Shown: piece after piece, positions 1 through 12,000 of the stretch
Layout of the letters: the number at the start of each line of letters is the position of its first letter
Numbering within the stretch: the first letter of the stretch is position 1
Source: Echinarachnius parma
Taxonomy: Eukaryota > Echinodermata > Echinoidea > Clypeasteroida > Echinarachniidae
Assembly (NCBI GenBank): GCA_037951105.1
Contig: JBAMJV010007754.1
Span: 1 to 64,000 of the forward strand
DNA length: 64,000 nt
Direction of reading: 5' to 3'
The notes under the pieces: generated by a model
The model's database searches: none
Told to the model about the DNA's origin: nothing
The model's input: the letters and a program-made list of their open reading frames with translations, nothing else
Made by a program: the position numbers and the translations under genes

Positions 1-409
1 ATTTTTTACTCTAAATTAGGCTTATGCCTGTCTGAGGTACATTGTGGGGGATACAAAAAAAAAGGCTTCATGTAACGTCACCGCAGACCAACATCTCTCC
101 TAAGCTTCCCCATGGATTTCCCATTGCAGACACCCACATGCAATATATTAGTAAATGAGTATCAATCAATCTTATTTGAACCATGTTAATCTAAACTGCA
201 TTTATTTATTAGTCTGCTAAATATAAATAAATCCCATCTTACTAGCAAACAAGCATCAAATTTCCATTCTTAAAAAAAGTACTACAGTATTACCCAAATA
301 AAAACGTTGGAGAAGGAGTAAGAAAACAACACAAAATTTAGGTAATTATAGTACATGTAATTCCACTTCAACATGATTCATATCTTTAAACAAGGCAGCG
401 AAAAAATTA

Positions 410-720
410 ACATTTTTATTTCGGGGGGCTCCTTTTCGGGGGCTACTTTTCCAACTTTTGGGGGCTACTTTTATCATCTCGGGGGCTACAAATTTCTGGG
501 CTCTTTTTCGAATTTCAGGGGCTACTATTAAGCTAATGCTGTAAGTGATCATCTTTATAAGCATTTGATCACGATCCAAACAGAAAAATCCAAAAAATAA
601 AAAATAAAATAAAAATAATAATAATAAAATTTTTTTTTTTTTTTTTCGGGGGTTTACTTTTTTTGTTTAGGGGGCTCTTTTGGGCATTTCGGGGGCGAAT
701 TCGCCTGCGCCCCCGTGTAT
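410..720. repeat. interspersed repeat with GGGGGCTACTTTT motifs
   Basis: Short G-rich motifs (GGGGGCTACTTTT) recur every 30-40 bases and are followed by a segment reading AAGTGATCATCTTTATAAGC and a GGGGGCGAATTCGCC end. The same order of motifs occurs near 43612-43860, and a shorter version at 26222-26380, so this is a dispersed non-coding element. No open frame of interest. The class is uncertain; the repeated short subunits fit a non-autonomous DNA transposon. Confidence 0.6.
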
Positions 721-3039
721 TTTTTCGCTAAAACAAGGCATGAAAGTGATTGGAACTTCCTCCAAGTGAATCATATGAGATCAAATAGAGCTCATTTTTC
801 TCTATGAAATGCCTACGGCTCTAATGATTTTATGTTTGTTTCCTTCCCTCTTTTTATTTTAAGATTTGCTCAAGTTTAAAATTGAATATTATTGAACATG
901 TTGCAGTGAATGAAATGCAGTCTTCACAAAAAGCTCAAAAAAAAAATCAATAGAAATTTCACTTATGGGAAAGATCTTCTTCTAGGCTCAATTATTACTT
1001 CCTTCACATTTAACTTTTAAATTTAGATGAATGAATGTAAAAAGCTGCTGAAAAAAGACATTGCAACAGATATTAATCATTTTTGTGGGGTGATATGAAA
1101 CAATCAATGAATGTTTGATTTTGACATTCGTGGAGTAACAATTTAAATGAAATCAATCAATTTCCAAAATATAATTAGAAAGTTTGGTTTTGTGCCATCT
1201 GAAGTCCAGCCAAATGCGTTCTGCTTCCTTTCCTTGAGAAAAAAAAGAAAAAAAAGTTTGAGAAAATTATTTTTAGACAACCCCATGGTGGCACTTTACT
1301 TGGTTGGCCAGATAAAAACCTGTCCTCCATCAAATTTCCAGTTTTTTTTCCCAAAAACTTGAAAGTTCTCCCCACCCTTCTCTTTGGAGAAGTTTCCAAA
1401 GGTTAGAGTGATCCATTAACTTTATATTTTTTCCCAAAAGTGATATTTTGAGACTTTTAATTTTACACCAATATCATTGGAAGATTCTGAGAATGATATG
1501 TGAGATTTTTCTTAGAAAGGAATAATGTTCTAGTGTAAAACAAAACAAAAATTGATGTCTGATTTTATCCCGATAGTTCGAGTGAAGTATCCATGTCCAA
1601 ATACTATGGACGATTTAGTATCTGAATTTGGATACTATTGACTACTGGTCAACAATCTTTTCTGAAATATCTCCAAATATCTCTGAAATTACAGGGAGGA
1701 ACATTTGCAAAATCAGAACTCATTTCATTAATCTGTTACCATAATTAGCCAATCAAGGAAGAAGAGAAGTGCGAAAGTGATTTTAGTTGAATTGTGGCAA
1801 AGTTTATGGATTACTTTAATCAAATTCAAAGACCTTTTTACAATGTATGGAGGCAACTAATGCCGTGTCATTACAAATCATTTCAATTAAATGTATAGTG
1901 CGGGGGAAACTAACTTGACATCAATAAATCTATGCCATGAAACACCTTGGGCAGTTCCTTTTGTATTCCTATATTCTGCCTCTCAATTTTCCAAAAAGGC
2001 TACAAGAGGAAGAAATGGTGAATATTGTCCTTGCGGGAAGGTATGATTAGTTCATATTGCCGCATAATGCACCCGCCCCCCCCACCTGTGGACATGCATT
2101 CTAAATTATGTTTTTAAGGGGACCACCATGCAAAGACCAATACAGACTTAAAGTGTTTGGGTACTGTTTGATATATGTTCAACACTTTGCAGAGGGTTGT
2201 GTAATTCATTTCATAAACAATGTAATTCATCACCAAACCTTATGGAACCCCAACAGGGCCTTTGGCCTTCCGTAAGCCAACAAATGTTTTGCGATCGATG
2301 CGCCAATTCTATACACCGCGACTGTAAGTTTGAAGACAATAGAACCATGGAAGATGCGTACTATAGATAATAGATTACTGGTAGTCTCCTTCTGCAAACC
2401 CATAAAGCCATAATTTAGCATGATGATGAGTTTTAAAATTATATTATTTTTTCTGGAGACCTATTTGTCAGAACTTAGTTCGTGGGAGTGGACTACTAAA
2501 ACTATATCATCTTCATTCATCAGAAAACTATGTTTGGGTGTTGGATCCCTTTAAGTTGAAACTACCTTTGTGTATTTACCACTTATGGAGTTAAATTTCA
2601 ACTAAAATACAAAACATCTAACTAGTGCTTCTGTTAGTAAGTTTACACTAGTTTCACTTACCTGCAAACTGAACTCCTTCCCAAATCATTGTCTCAAACA
2701 CAACATTTCAGCAACATTCAAAGATCATAAAAAGCATATTTCTGTTTTTCCCCCACTTCAAAGTTGTAAATGTTCACTTCTTGTATGACATGAACATTTC
2801 GTCGGTTGAGAAAGAAGAAGGGCAACTCAGTCATTTGTTTGTACTTCAGAGACAATTATATTTAAAGTTTGGAAGCAACGTAGAAACTAATTGTAGCTCT
2901 CTTGTTATTTCAAAAATGAAACATAATTATCATCTGAAAATTTTGCATCACATAGGGGAGGCTCCATCCGTCAAGAATGTATGCAAAACTCAATTTTTGC
3001 AAACAAATCGACCTAACACACTTCTAACTACTCACCGGA
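721..3039. other. AT-rich intergenic sequence, no gene seen
   Basis: No conserved protein, RNA gene or splice-bounded exon is recognisable. The only structured part is about 1408-1575, which resembles 12314-12480 in CCNF intron 6 (shared GTGATCCATT start and AAAATTGATGTC end), so it is a dispersed repeat. The 3' exons of CCNF might be expected here on the minus strand, but none could be identified. Confidence 0.5.
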
Positions 3040-3585
3040 CGAGAAGTTCATTTGTAGAAAAGGAGTGTCCTGCCCGAGGCAGTTCTCCCAAGTTACTTCC
3101 AAAGTTCCGATCCCTAATATTTCTTTATCAAGGTAATCGTACCCCCTCTAGGCTAATTGATAATCCCCCTGCACTTTCCGTCTCGTACAGTACATACTTT
3201 TTTCAAAGGTGAAACGTGAAAATAAATTCACGAGAACCATCACTTCACAAAATACTGTAATCTGTTATCTTCAAGTGTGCTACAATTAAAACCTGCTATA
3301 AAATACAACCTGTCTATAAAGACACGTTTATAAAGACAATCCTTTCTATTAAATACCTCGTGTCTATTAGTTCCTTGTTCTCCCCATACATTTCCGATCA
3401 CTAATATATTCCCTTTTTATCAAGGTACTTGATAATCCCCACTGCACTTTCCATCACATCCATTCTTTTTCAAAGGTGAGAAGTGAAACATTCACGAGAG
3501 CCATCACTTCACAAACATTACCGTAATCCATTATCTTCAAGTGTGCTACAAAGCTACAATCAAAACCTGCCTTCAATTACCACCT
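3040..3585. repeat. imperfect duplication beside minisatellite
   Basis: A block running from about 3105 to 3290 (CCGATCCCTAATAT ... TCAAGTGTGCTACAA) is repeated in diverged form from about 3397 to 3570. Both copies lead into the CTGTCTATAAAGAC repeats, so the flank and the first units of the array were duplicated together. Confidence 0.6.
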
Positions 3586-4455
3586 GTACATAAAGACCCC
3601 CTGTCCATAAAGACCCCTGTCTATAAAGATCCACCTGTCCATAAAGACCCCTGTCTATAAAGATCACCTGTCCATAAAGACCCCCTCTCTATAAAGACCC
3701 CTGTCTATAAAGAACCCTGTCTATAAAGATCACAGGTCCATAAAGACCCCTGTCTATAAAGATCCCGGTCTATAAAGATCACCTGTCCATAAAAACCCCT
3801 GTCTATAAAGATCACCTGTCCATAAAGCCCCTGTCTATAAAGATCACCGGTCCATAAAGACCCCTGTCTATAAAGACCTCCTGTCCATAAAGACCCCTGT
3901 CTATAAAGACCACCTGTCCATAAAGACCCGTCTATAAAGAAAGTCACCAGTCCCATAAAGACCCCCTGTCTATAAAGACCACCTGTCCCATAAAGACCCC
4001 TGTCTATAAAGACCCACCTGTCCATAAAGACCCCTGTCTATAAAGACACCTGTCCATAAAGACCCCTGTCTATAAAGACCACCTGTCCATAAAGACCCCT
4101 GTCTATAAGATCACGCGTCCATAAAGACCCCTGTCTATAAAGACCACCTGTCCATAAAGACCCCCTGTCTATAAGACCACATGTCCATAAAGGACCCCAT
4201 GTCTATAAAGACCACCTGTCCATAAAGACCCCTGTTTATAAAGATTCACCCTGTCCATAAGGACCACCTGTCTATAAAGACCATCCTTCTATAAAGACCC
4301 AATTTCTGTAAAGATTACATGTCTATAAAGACCACCTCTCTATAAGACCAACCTTCTATGAAGATCACCTGTCATAAAGGACATCCTGTCTATAAAGACC
4401 ACCTGTCTATAAAGACCCCCTCTATAAGGATCACCTGGTCCATATAAATGTACAC
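3586..4455. repeat. CTGTCYATAAAGAC minisatellite array
   Basis: About 850 bases are filled by a repeating unit of roughly 32 bases made of two near-identical halves, CTGTCCATAAAGACCCC and CTGTCTATAAAGACCAC. Units vary by single bases and small indels, and decay toward the right end. The open frame across it is an artefact of the repeat. The half-unit resembles the ends of small transposons elsewhere in the window (for example ACCTGTCTATAGCAG in 14806-15015). Confidence 0.9.
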
Positions 4456-4659
4456 CCCCTGTCTATCAACAAAACACCTTTCAAAAAACACCGTCAAAAA
4501 ATGCCCCCCCCCCCCCCCCATCTCAAAGACCACTCTGACAGCTCTTCCAAAGAAGTTTACATAGTACATGTACTAGAACCCTTCAATAAAGACCACCTTG
4601 TTTAAATAAGGAGCACTATTTCTTTCTTTTTTTACCTCGGCCTCAAACATTTTTTAAGG

Positions 4660-4915
4660 ATCTTGGACTCGGCTTCGAAAATTCTTCACCAACACCCCCC
4701 TCCCCTCTGAAAATTCTTCACCGACACCCCCCCCCCCCCCCTAGAAAAATCCTCACCGACACCCTCCCCTCATAAAATCTTCACGGACAACCCTCCCCTC
4801 AGAAAATCTTCACTGAAACCCCCCCTCAAAAAAATCTTCACCGACACACCACCCCCCCCTCAAAAAATTTGGTAGACGAAATAACCCACCCCCCCCCCCT
4901 TGAAAAAAATCCTGT
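4660..4915. repeat. C-rich minisatellite, ~30 bp unit
   Basis: Diverged copies of AAAATCTTCACCGACACCCCC occur six or seven times, separated by variable runs of C. The C runs reach 14 bases. No coding potential. Confidence 0.8.
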
Positions 4916-5084
4916 GTTTGCCAGCAATGTTAGTACTATGTACATTTAAAGGCTAATTTCTTTTTATTTCAATTCAGTTCACCTTTTCCCAAATGAGAGA
5001 ATGAGGGCTTCAATTTAAAATTGTCATAGGGGGCTCCTTGACATCAATCAAAGTTTCCACTTAATGAGTGCATGAAACATGTAC

Positions 5085-5215
5085 TACATTTACCCCCCCT
5101 TTCCCACCTTCCTGCTATAAACCCATTGCCTATGGGAACCTGGTGGGCCCTGTATGAAACTCTATGGGGATTGCAAAATCTAGTATGGAACAGTTTAAGT
5201 CAATTGAGAAGGGAA
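5085..5215. repeat. short interspersed repeat (CCCATTGCC/GATTTTGCAATC type)
   Basis: The segment with AACCCATTGCCTATGGGAACC and GGGGATTGCAAAATCTAG matches, in opposite orientation, 38873-38946, and more weakly 25430-25515. Copies tend to end in TTAACCC/GGGTTAA, which suggests a small TTAA-targeting MITE. Confidence 0.5.
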
Positions 5216-5486
5216 GCTATGTTGAAATGCCAGTGGGTGAATGCCATTCTTCCCCAGCATTCTTTGCTCCATCTCTCAAGTGAATTTTAACATTGACAAG
5301 AAAAATAATGAAGATGGCCTGGAGGCCCTTTTGACTTCAATAAAATGTTCGACTTTATGAGTTCAATTCAACACCACTTACACTATGGGGCTCCCTTTCT
5401 TTACTTCCGTACTAGATTTTGTACTCCGCATGTAGAGTTAATTACATGTACATGGCCCACCAGGTTTAAAGCAGGCAATGGGTTAA

Positions 5487-5745
5487 ATTTCAAGCCTCCA
5501 CACTAACTTTTTTGTGTACTGGCCCATTTGGGCAAGTAAAATCATACATTTTGACATTTTACTTGCCCCATTATCAAATTTACTTGCCTCTTACTTCTAG
5601 ATGAGATTAACACATGTGAAATGACATTGTTCTCTCTGTAGCTGAACAACTATCAAGGCAAACTTATGAAATTTTACTTGCCCGACACCAATTGTACTTG
5701 TCCCGGGCAGTAGGGCAATGTGCTAGTGTCGAGCCTTGAGTTAAT
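5487..5745. mobile_element. hAT-like non-autonomous element
   Basis: The ends are roughly inverted (TTCAAGCCTCCACACTA on the left, TAGTGTCGAGCCTTGA on the right), and the interior carries repeated ACTTGCC motifs in both orientations. This is the layout of the better-defined hAT-like elements at 19640 and 27521. Its right end lies just downstream of the last recognised CCNF exon. Confidence 0.5.
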
Positions 5746-5769
5746 GATGAAACAGTAAAGGTATCTCAC

Positions 5770-6046
5770 CCCTTGCCCCGTGATTTCCTGGACGGTGACA
5801 TCAGCAGGAACGCGTCCAGGGCCGTCTTTGTTCGATGGCGTCGCGTCGACTTTGCCAGAAGCTCTCCTCCTCCTCTCCTCTCCCTCCTCGTCCTCCTCCA
5901 TGCACAGCATGTTGCGGAGGGCGGCGTTGGTCCATGCGCAGCCCATCTTGCCCCACCCGAGGTAAGAGTTCCCCCCTCCGAGAAGCGTTGCTTGACCGCT
6001 GCAAGTGTCACCTCCCGGTGGTCTCGCACGGCCCTCCTCATAGAAG
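5770..6046 (-). CDS. CCNF: CCNF exon 14, frame-disrupted
   Basis: The conserved core is REVTLAAVKQRFSEG, equivalent to YRQVSLTAVKQRFEDK, followed by an acidic/arginine-rich low-complexity stretch and DAFLLMSPSRKSRGK, similar to HAFLSSPSGRRTKRK. A GGG at 6032-6034 and a run of six G at 5971-5976 (minus strand) mark probable one-base errors, and another frame change lies near 5820. The 3' end is a GTGAGA donor, so at least one more exon should follow. Confidence 0.72.
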
Positions 6047-9000
6047 CTGTAATGGGGGTGGAATAGGGGGAGTAAGTTATTAAGGGGTGTAACATGAGTG
6101 GGGTAAGGGCCTTGGAAGAGTGGGGTAAGGTAATGGGGTGGAAGAGTGGGGTAAGGGGGTGGAAGAGTGGGGTAAGGGGGTGGAAGAGGTGGGGTAAGAG
6201 GGTGGAAGAGTGGGGTAAAGGGCATGGAAGAATGGGGTGTGGTAAGAAGTGTTAAGAGGGGTGTGACTACCCCTCTCCAACAGTTTGCAAAAATAAGGGG
6301 TGTGACTGCCCTTCAAACTGTAAAGGAATTATTGAAACATTATAAATAAAGAAAGAAAGAGAAGAGGTGCGAAGAAGGAATAGCACGAGAATTCCAGAAA
6401 AGGTATTTAAACCTGTCTGAGCAACCACCTATCTATAACAGCCAACCTGCATAGTGGCCACCAAAATTGATCCCCTGTAGAGAAAAACTATGTGATAGCA
6501 CCTTGTCTATAGAGATCACCTGCCTACAGTGGCCACTTAGATGATCCCTTAGATGGTCACTATGCACAGTTACTGACTGTAATAGTTACTTACCCATTTG
6601 TTGTGTAGATGGAGCGTGCAGTGTTTGAGGTCCTTGAGGGTCAAGTTCCTGTGTACTCAACCATGGAGGCTGGCCAAGGGAAATCTGGACAAACAGAAAC
6701 AAAAATATATAATTTGGAAATCAAAATAATGAAAAAGGGATATTAAACTTGCAATTAAAAAGATAACCCACAACTACTAAAAACTTGCAACCCCCAGTAA
6801 GCTGTAAGCTAGACAAAGACTTGACATAGCTGGCGCTAGACCACATAAAAAATGCATGAAGTGTACATATAAGACAATATAAATCCCCATACTTATTATA
6901 ATATACAGGCCTTACATAATTGGCAACCAAAATATAACAAAATTTAAATATTTGTCTTTGTTTGGGCCACCAGATTCATGTTTTGGATCACTGAATTCAA
7001 AGAATCTTGTTTTTACTTGCCTGACCGGGACACAGGCGCAAAAATGTTAATTTCTCGCATTGCAAACCTTCTCCTGTGACCAGCCCTAGCGAGGAAAAGA
7101 GAGCAGGCTGCAATGTGCGCCCTGAAGTACTGGCCAAATGTTTGATTTCAGGCAAGCTATATCTTAGAAACTTGCCCCAATTGGGCAAGTCAGAAAATAA
7201 TTGTTCATAGGCCCCTGATATGCATACCTACTCCTGTGACAAGCCCATAGCAAGGAAGGAGAGAGAGCAGGCTGCGATGTGCGCCCGCGAGTTACTGGCC
7301 AAATTCTGTATGAAGGAGCGACAGCTCGCTGATGTACAGCGCCAAGTATCATCTTCCTGTCTGCTGCCACCATTGGCAGAACAGATGTCAGGTAGTCCAG
7401 AATCGTCAGCTCTAAAACAAAATGAAGATTTATTATGTATTAGGCATTTTGAGAAATTCATCACATTACATATTATCATTGAAAACATGATTTTATTTAA
7501 TAAAAATACAATCTGGCTCCTGAAAATATATTTGTTTACATTTGAGTTCGGACATTCGTTTCTTTTGGGAGATAAAGGACAAGTATTTTTGGTTATACCT
7601 TCTATCATTTAAATAGCCACCCATCCCAGATAGAATTTCAAAGTTCAAAATAGGTACAGAATTAGATTAGATTAATGAAATTGGATCTAGATAAAATCAA
7701 CAATTCTACAATATTAATTGCATGCATTCCTCACTAGGAGCACAAATTAGAAGGGAAAGCGTGTTGTTAACTTGTTTACTGGTTTAGATCCAGTCAACTA
7801 ACAATAAATGTTGTTATAAGCTAGACATATGACCCTCGGAGGAAGAATCAATCAACTCTCAGAAACAGCTGCTAACTCCTTACCAAATTATCACTTTCAA
7901 CTAGGCTTGAAATTGAAACTGTGGTCTAGACAAATTATTTAAGTTTTCATTTATTACATGAATTCACGGATATACACTGCAGACAGAGAGCAATTAATTA
8001 TTAAGTTAACTTTTCTGCTAAATATACATTACGTAAAAATTATATATAACATCAAACATAAATTTGCACTTTATTCCTCAATTTTAATTGAAATATTTTT
8101 GTTTGTATTCATCTTATTCTATGTACATATCTTTTGTTTGATATGAAAAAATATTCACAAATTGTATGTATGATTATTCACAAACCAATAAAGTAAAAAC
8201 TGTGTATAGTGACACACCTAAGGGGAAAAAGTAGCCAATGTAGACAGGTGACCTCTATAGAGGGGTTCCGTAACACTTTTTTCTCTGCAGGGGATCACTT
8301 CTGTTAGCCGCTATAAGTGGTCGCCTAAGAAAGTTTTGAATGTTATTCATTTTGCCCTTCCCTCTTTCATGTTTTTTAATTTTTTGTTGACTCACCCTGA
8401 GGTTTCCCTTCAATGTTGCCACCACATCCCCCAGCATCCGCACCACGTCTTCATACTTGTTAGGTGCCATCTGTCAGCCACGCCGCCTCCTGATAGTGAT
8501 GATGTCATCCTCCAGTAACCTACAACTATTTACATACTAAAATGACAATAATTTACAATTCATAAGAGTGTCGCTGCTGTAGTAAAGTTTTCATTTGCTC
8601 ACTATTGATTTGATTTAAATGGGATATTCCAGATCTGTAAGCATATTATCAAATCACTTAAATATTAAATCATTTACATAATTTTTCTGAAAATTCTAGT
8701 AGCGGTGGGAAAATGCTCTCTCTTCTCTCTATGGCGTAAAGTGGACTAACTTATCAGGGCACACTGCCGATCAGGAAGTGATGGAATTTGATGTATGGAT
8801 GCATGTAAGTACAGGGACATACCAATAAATGTACGGACAACCCAAATACATAATGCCGCCAGCCACTTAATGGGCGAAGGTACACTTAATTGGGAAGGGA
8901 GTTGCAAGGTATATTTAATACCCCTTTAACAGTTGTGAAAATTTCTTTAAGAAACATAAGAAATGTTGAGTACAATCCGACCAGTTTAACAGGTATACCC

Positions 9001-12000
9001 CATTAACCCTAAAAAGGCCGGGGGGGGGCCATAATGGGCCCCCCCACCTCCGCGATTTTTGTTATGCTCCAAAACGCGGTAAGATGACGCGCCGCTGCTT
9101 AGTGACTTTTTTTCTTTTGGGTCTTGCGCATATTTTAAACAAAAATTTTGAAAATCGGACCTACCGTTACAAAGTCACGTGACCTTTTGTCTATGCATGT
9201 CAGCCCGAAAATTGCTCAATTTCGTGATTTGTGTACAAAACATATGGAAATATCAGTTTCGTAAAAGGAGGTATATCATTGGTTATTTGGTCTTGTTTAC
9301 ATTTTATATGTTTGTTTTGGGGTTCAAAATAGTTGAATTATAGTTAGAAATAAAAAATAAAAAACAATAAAATACATAAGTAAAAAAAAACAAAGAAATA
9401 CATATGAAATTATAAAAATAATAGAAAACAATAAGGAAGAACCTGGCTCTTCCAAATTTTGTTGTCCGTATTATTATTCCAAATGCTCTAAAGAATATAT
9501 GTAGTGAAAACCAGAGTTTAATTTTGAAGAATATATGATTTATGGGTAAAAATATGAATTTTATGACCTTATTTGCATTATTACCATAAATATGCCAATT
9601 AATGAATTTGTCAAAAAATTAAAATTACCATTGTATCTCTACACTTCACTTATCATGCGTGCAATTTTTCACGGCGATTCGGCCGCTCTGCGGCCGAGAT
9701 TTTAGGGGGGGGGGGGGGGGGGCCATAATGAGCAGAAACAGTTTATAAACATAATTGTCTTATTCACCTTGAACAGATGACCATGCACGTGATGCCCACA
9801 AGTTGCAGGGTGGCTCGGTCAACCTTTCTGGCCGTCAGATAGCGGTTCAACCAGCTGGACTGCTGTATGGATGGTCAGGCAAGAATAGTCCTTCATACTG
9901 GCCACTTCCACCAGCCAGTCTACTAGGATATACCTGAATGATAATAACAAAGATTGTAACAGCAATGATATATAAGAGAGTATAAGATGATGAACATGAT
10001 AATGATTATGTTGGTTATCATGAATATCATCATCATCATCATCATCAATCATCATTAATCTAGATCAGAAAGATGATGATTATTATGATTATGTGTAGTC
10101 TGTAGATAATACTGATGAGGATGATGAGGATGATGATGAGGAGGATGATGATGAGGAGGATGATGAGGAGGAGGAGGATGAGGATAAGGATGATGGTGAT
10201 GATGATGACGATGAAAACACTATATCATAATAACAATGATTTTTAAAATCCTGATGACTACGCTAACAGTGGTGATAATCAGAGGACAATGATGATGGTG
10301 ATTATTACTATGATTACGATGGTGTTAATACTGAACATGATGATGATGTCAGTGATAACTATGATAATTAATGGTGATGACCCGAGTGACGATGATGGTG
10401 ATGAGAAGTTTTAAAAAGTCAGCCCTTACCTCATCGAACTAGTAAGTCCATTCGGCGTCCTGGGTAGCGAATTTGCACTTGCTGGTCGTGACGACTTCAC
10501 AAAGCTCCTGATTGTTTCTCGGGCTTGCACCTTGGTTATACCGCCCAGCTTTCCCTTTGCATACTCTGAATACAGTCGTAGCTAAACGGAAAACAAAAAG
10601 AATAAAATGAAATTGTTCAAACTCTTTCAAATTTCAAAATATTACCCTGTTAAACACCTTGGTTATACTGCCCTTAGCGTAGTCTGATACAATCGTAGCT
10701 GCACAGATAAACAAAAGAATAAACAGGATTTGACAACACTTTTAAAAGAACCCATAAAATTCCAACAGATTTGGGTTTAAAGTGTACTACTCAGCAGATG
10801 CATCCAAGATTGAGCTCACAATGTAACGCTCTGATAGGAATACCTTTTATAGCAAAATAAAAACAGCAACATACTAAATACAATATTTCCTTAATATAAT
10901 GTGTAAATTAAGGGTTTACGAGCTACAAAAACAGTTAAATTCAAATATAATAGTAAAAACCTGCTGCAAAGTGCAAAACCATGAACATAGTTTGAGAATA
11001 TGTTATATTTTTAATCATATACTCCAAAGTCAATTAATGTTATTTTATTCTGCTAGCTAACTATATTTAAGTTTATTTAAAGTTTTAAAAAAATCAGTTA
11101 AAAATGGTATTCATCAGGTTTTGCAAACAAACTCTTAAAATATCCTCTGACTTTCTTGAAACTCACCTTTGCCTCAAGGCTGCCCTGAGATGCGAATTCC
11201 CTGAGTTGGCGGAGTACGTTCAGATTGGTTGCCGTATCCATAGTCTGTCGATTCAAAGTTTGGAAGAAATATTGAGACATTGGTTATTTTTTTAAAAATG
11301 CATTTCCATAGCATATTACAAATCATTGATCATTTTAAATCAGTTGCATGATATATCAAGTTGGAATGATATTAGCCTTTAGTCAAGGCCTTGGATGGGT
11401 GTTATCTCATTGAAGTGAGCTGCCAGGATAACCAGCAGTATATGCGGTGAATATAAACGCCATACAGGATCGTAATCGCTACAAAGGGATTTTCTGATTT
11501 CTGATTCGATTAATTTTTCCATGAACAGAAATAGCATGAAGAAGAAAAAAACTGTCAACCAATACGATCACTATACCCCTGACAAATTTGATATAGAGTT
11601 CAACGCAAAACAAATGTTAAGGGGCTATTTTCATACAGGCAAGCTTGAAAAGAAGTCCTCCATATATGAATCTGAGCCCACTACAAGGTACCCACACAGT
11701 TTTACATACACTGTCAGTGAGTGTGTTTTTCCATAGTTCGTATCTGGCTGCCACGTTGCCCTCCTCGGCAGCTCTCCTCAGCCACCTCCTGGACTCCGAC
11801 TGGTGATCAACCCTCGTCCTGTCGCTGAACTCCATCTCCTGGGGGAAGAAGGAGCAATAATATATCATTAAAGGGTACCACCACCCAAAAATAATATTCT
11901 TATTAAAGAAAGGTAACATCTTTAGTATTCCATTCCCTCAACAAGTTCACAAAAATATGTTTCCAGAAGAAAAACAAATAATTGGAAATGCATCACCATT

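Noticed and set aside
2781-3212. 143-codon plus-strand open frame
   Set aside because: No recognised domain, no splice context, and its right part overlaps the duplicated flank of the minisatellite.
3705-4025. Open frame of 106 codons with FIDRGLYGQV-type repeats
   Set aside because: It is a translation of the CTGTCTATAAAGAC minisatellite; length variation between units breaks any constant frame.
5674-6225. 183-codon minus frame with Pro-rich repeats
   Set aside because: The first part is the G-rich minisatellite of intron 13 and the rest is CCNF exon 14 read partly in a wrong frame; an acceptor at 6047 separates them.
10015-10410. Acidic (poly-Asp/Glu) protein
   Set aside because: It is a GAT/GAGGAT microsatellite within a CCNF intron.
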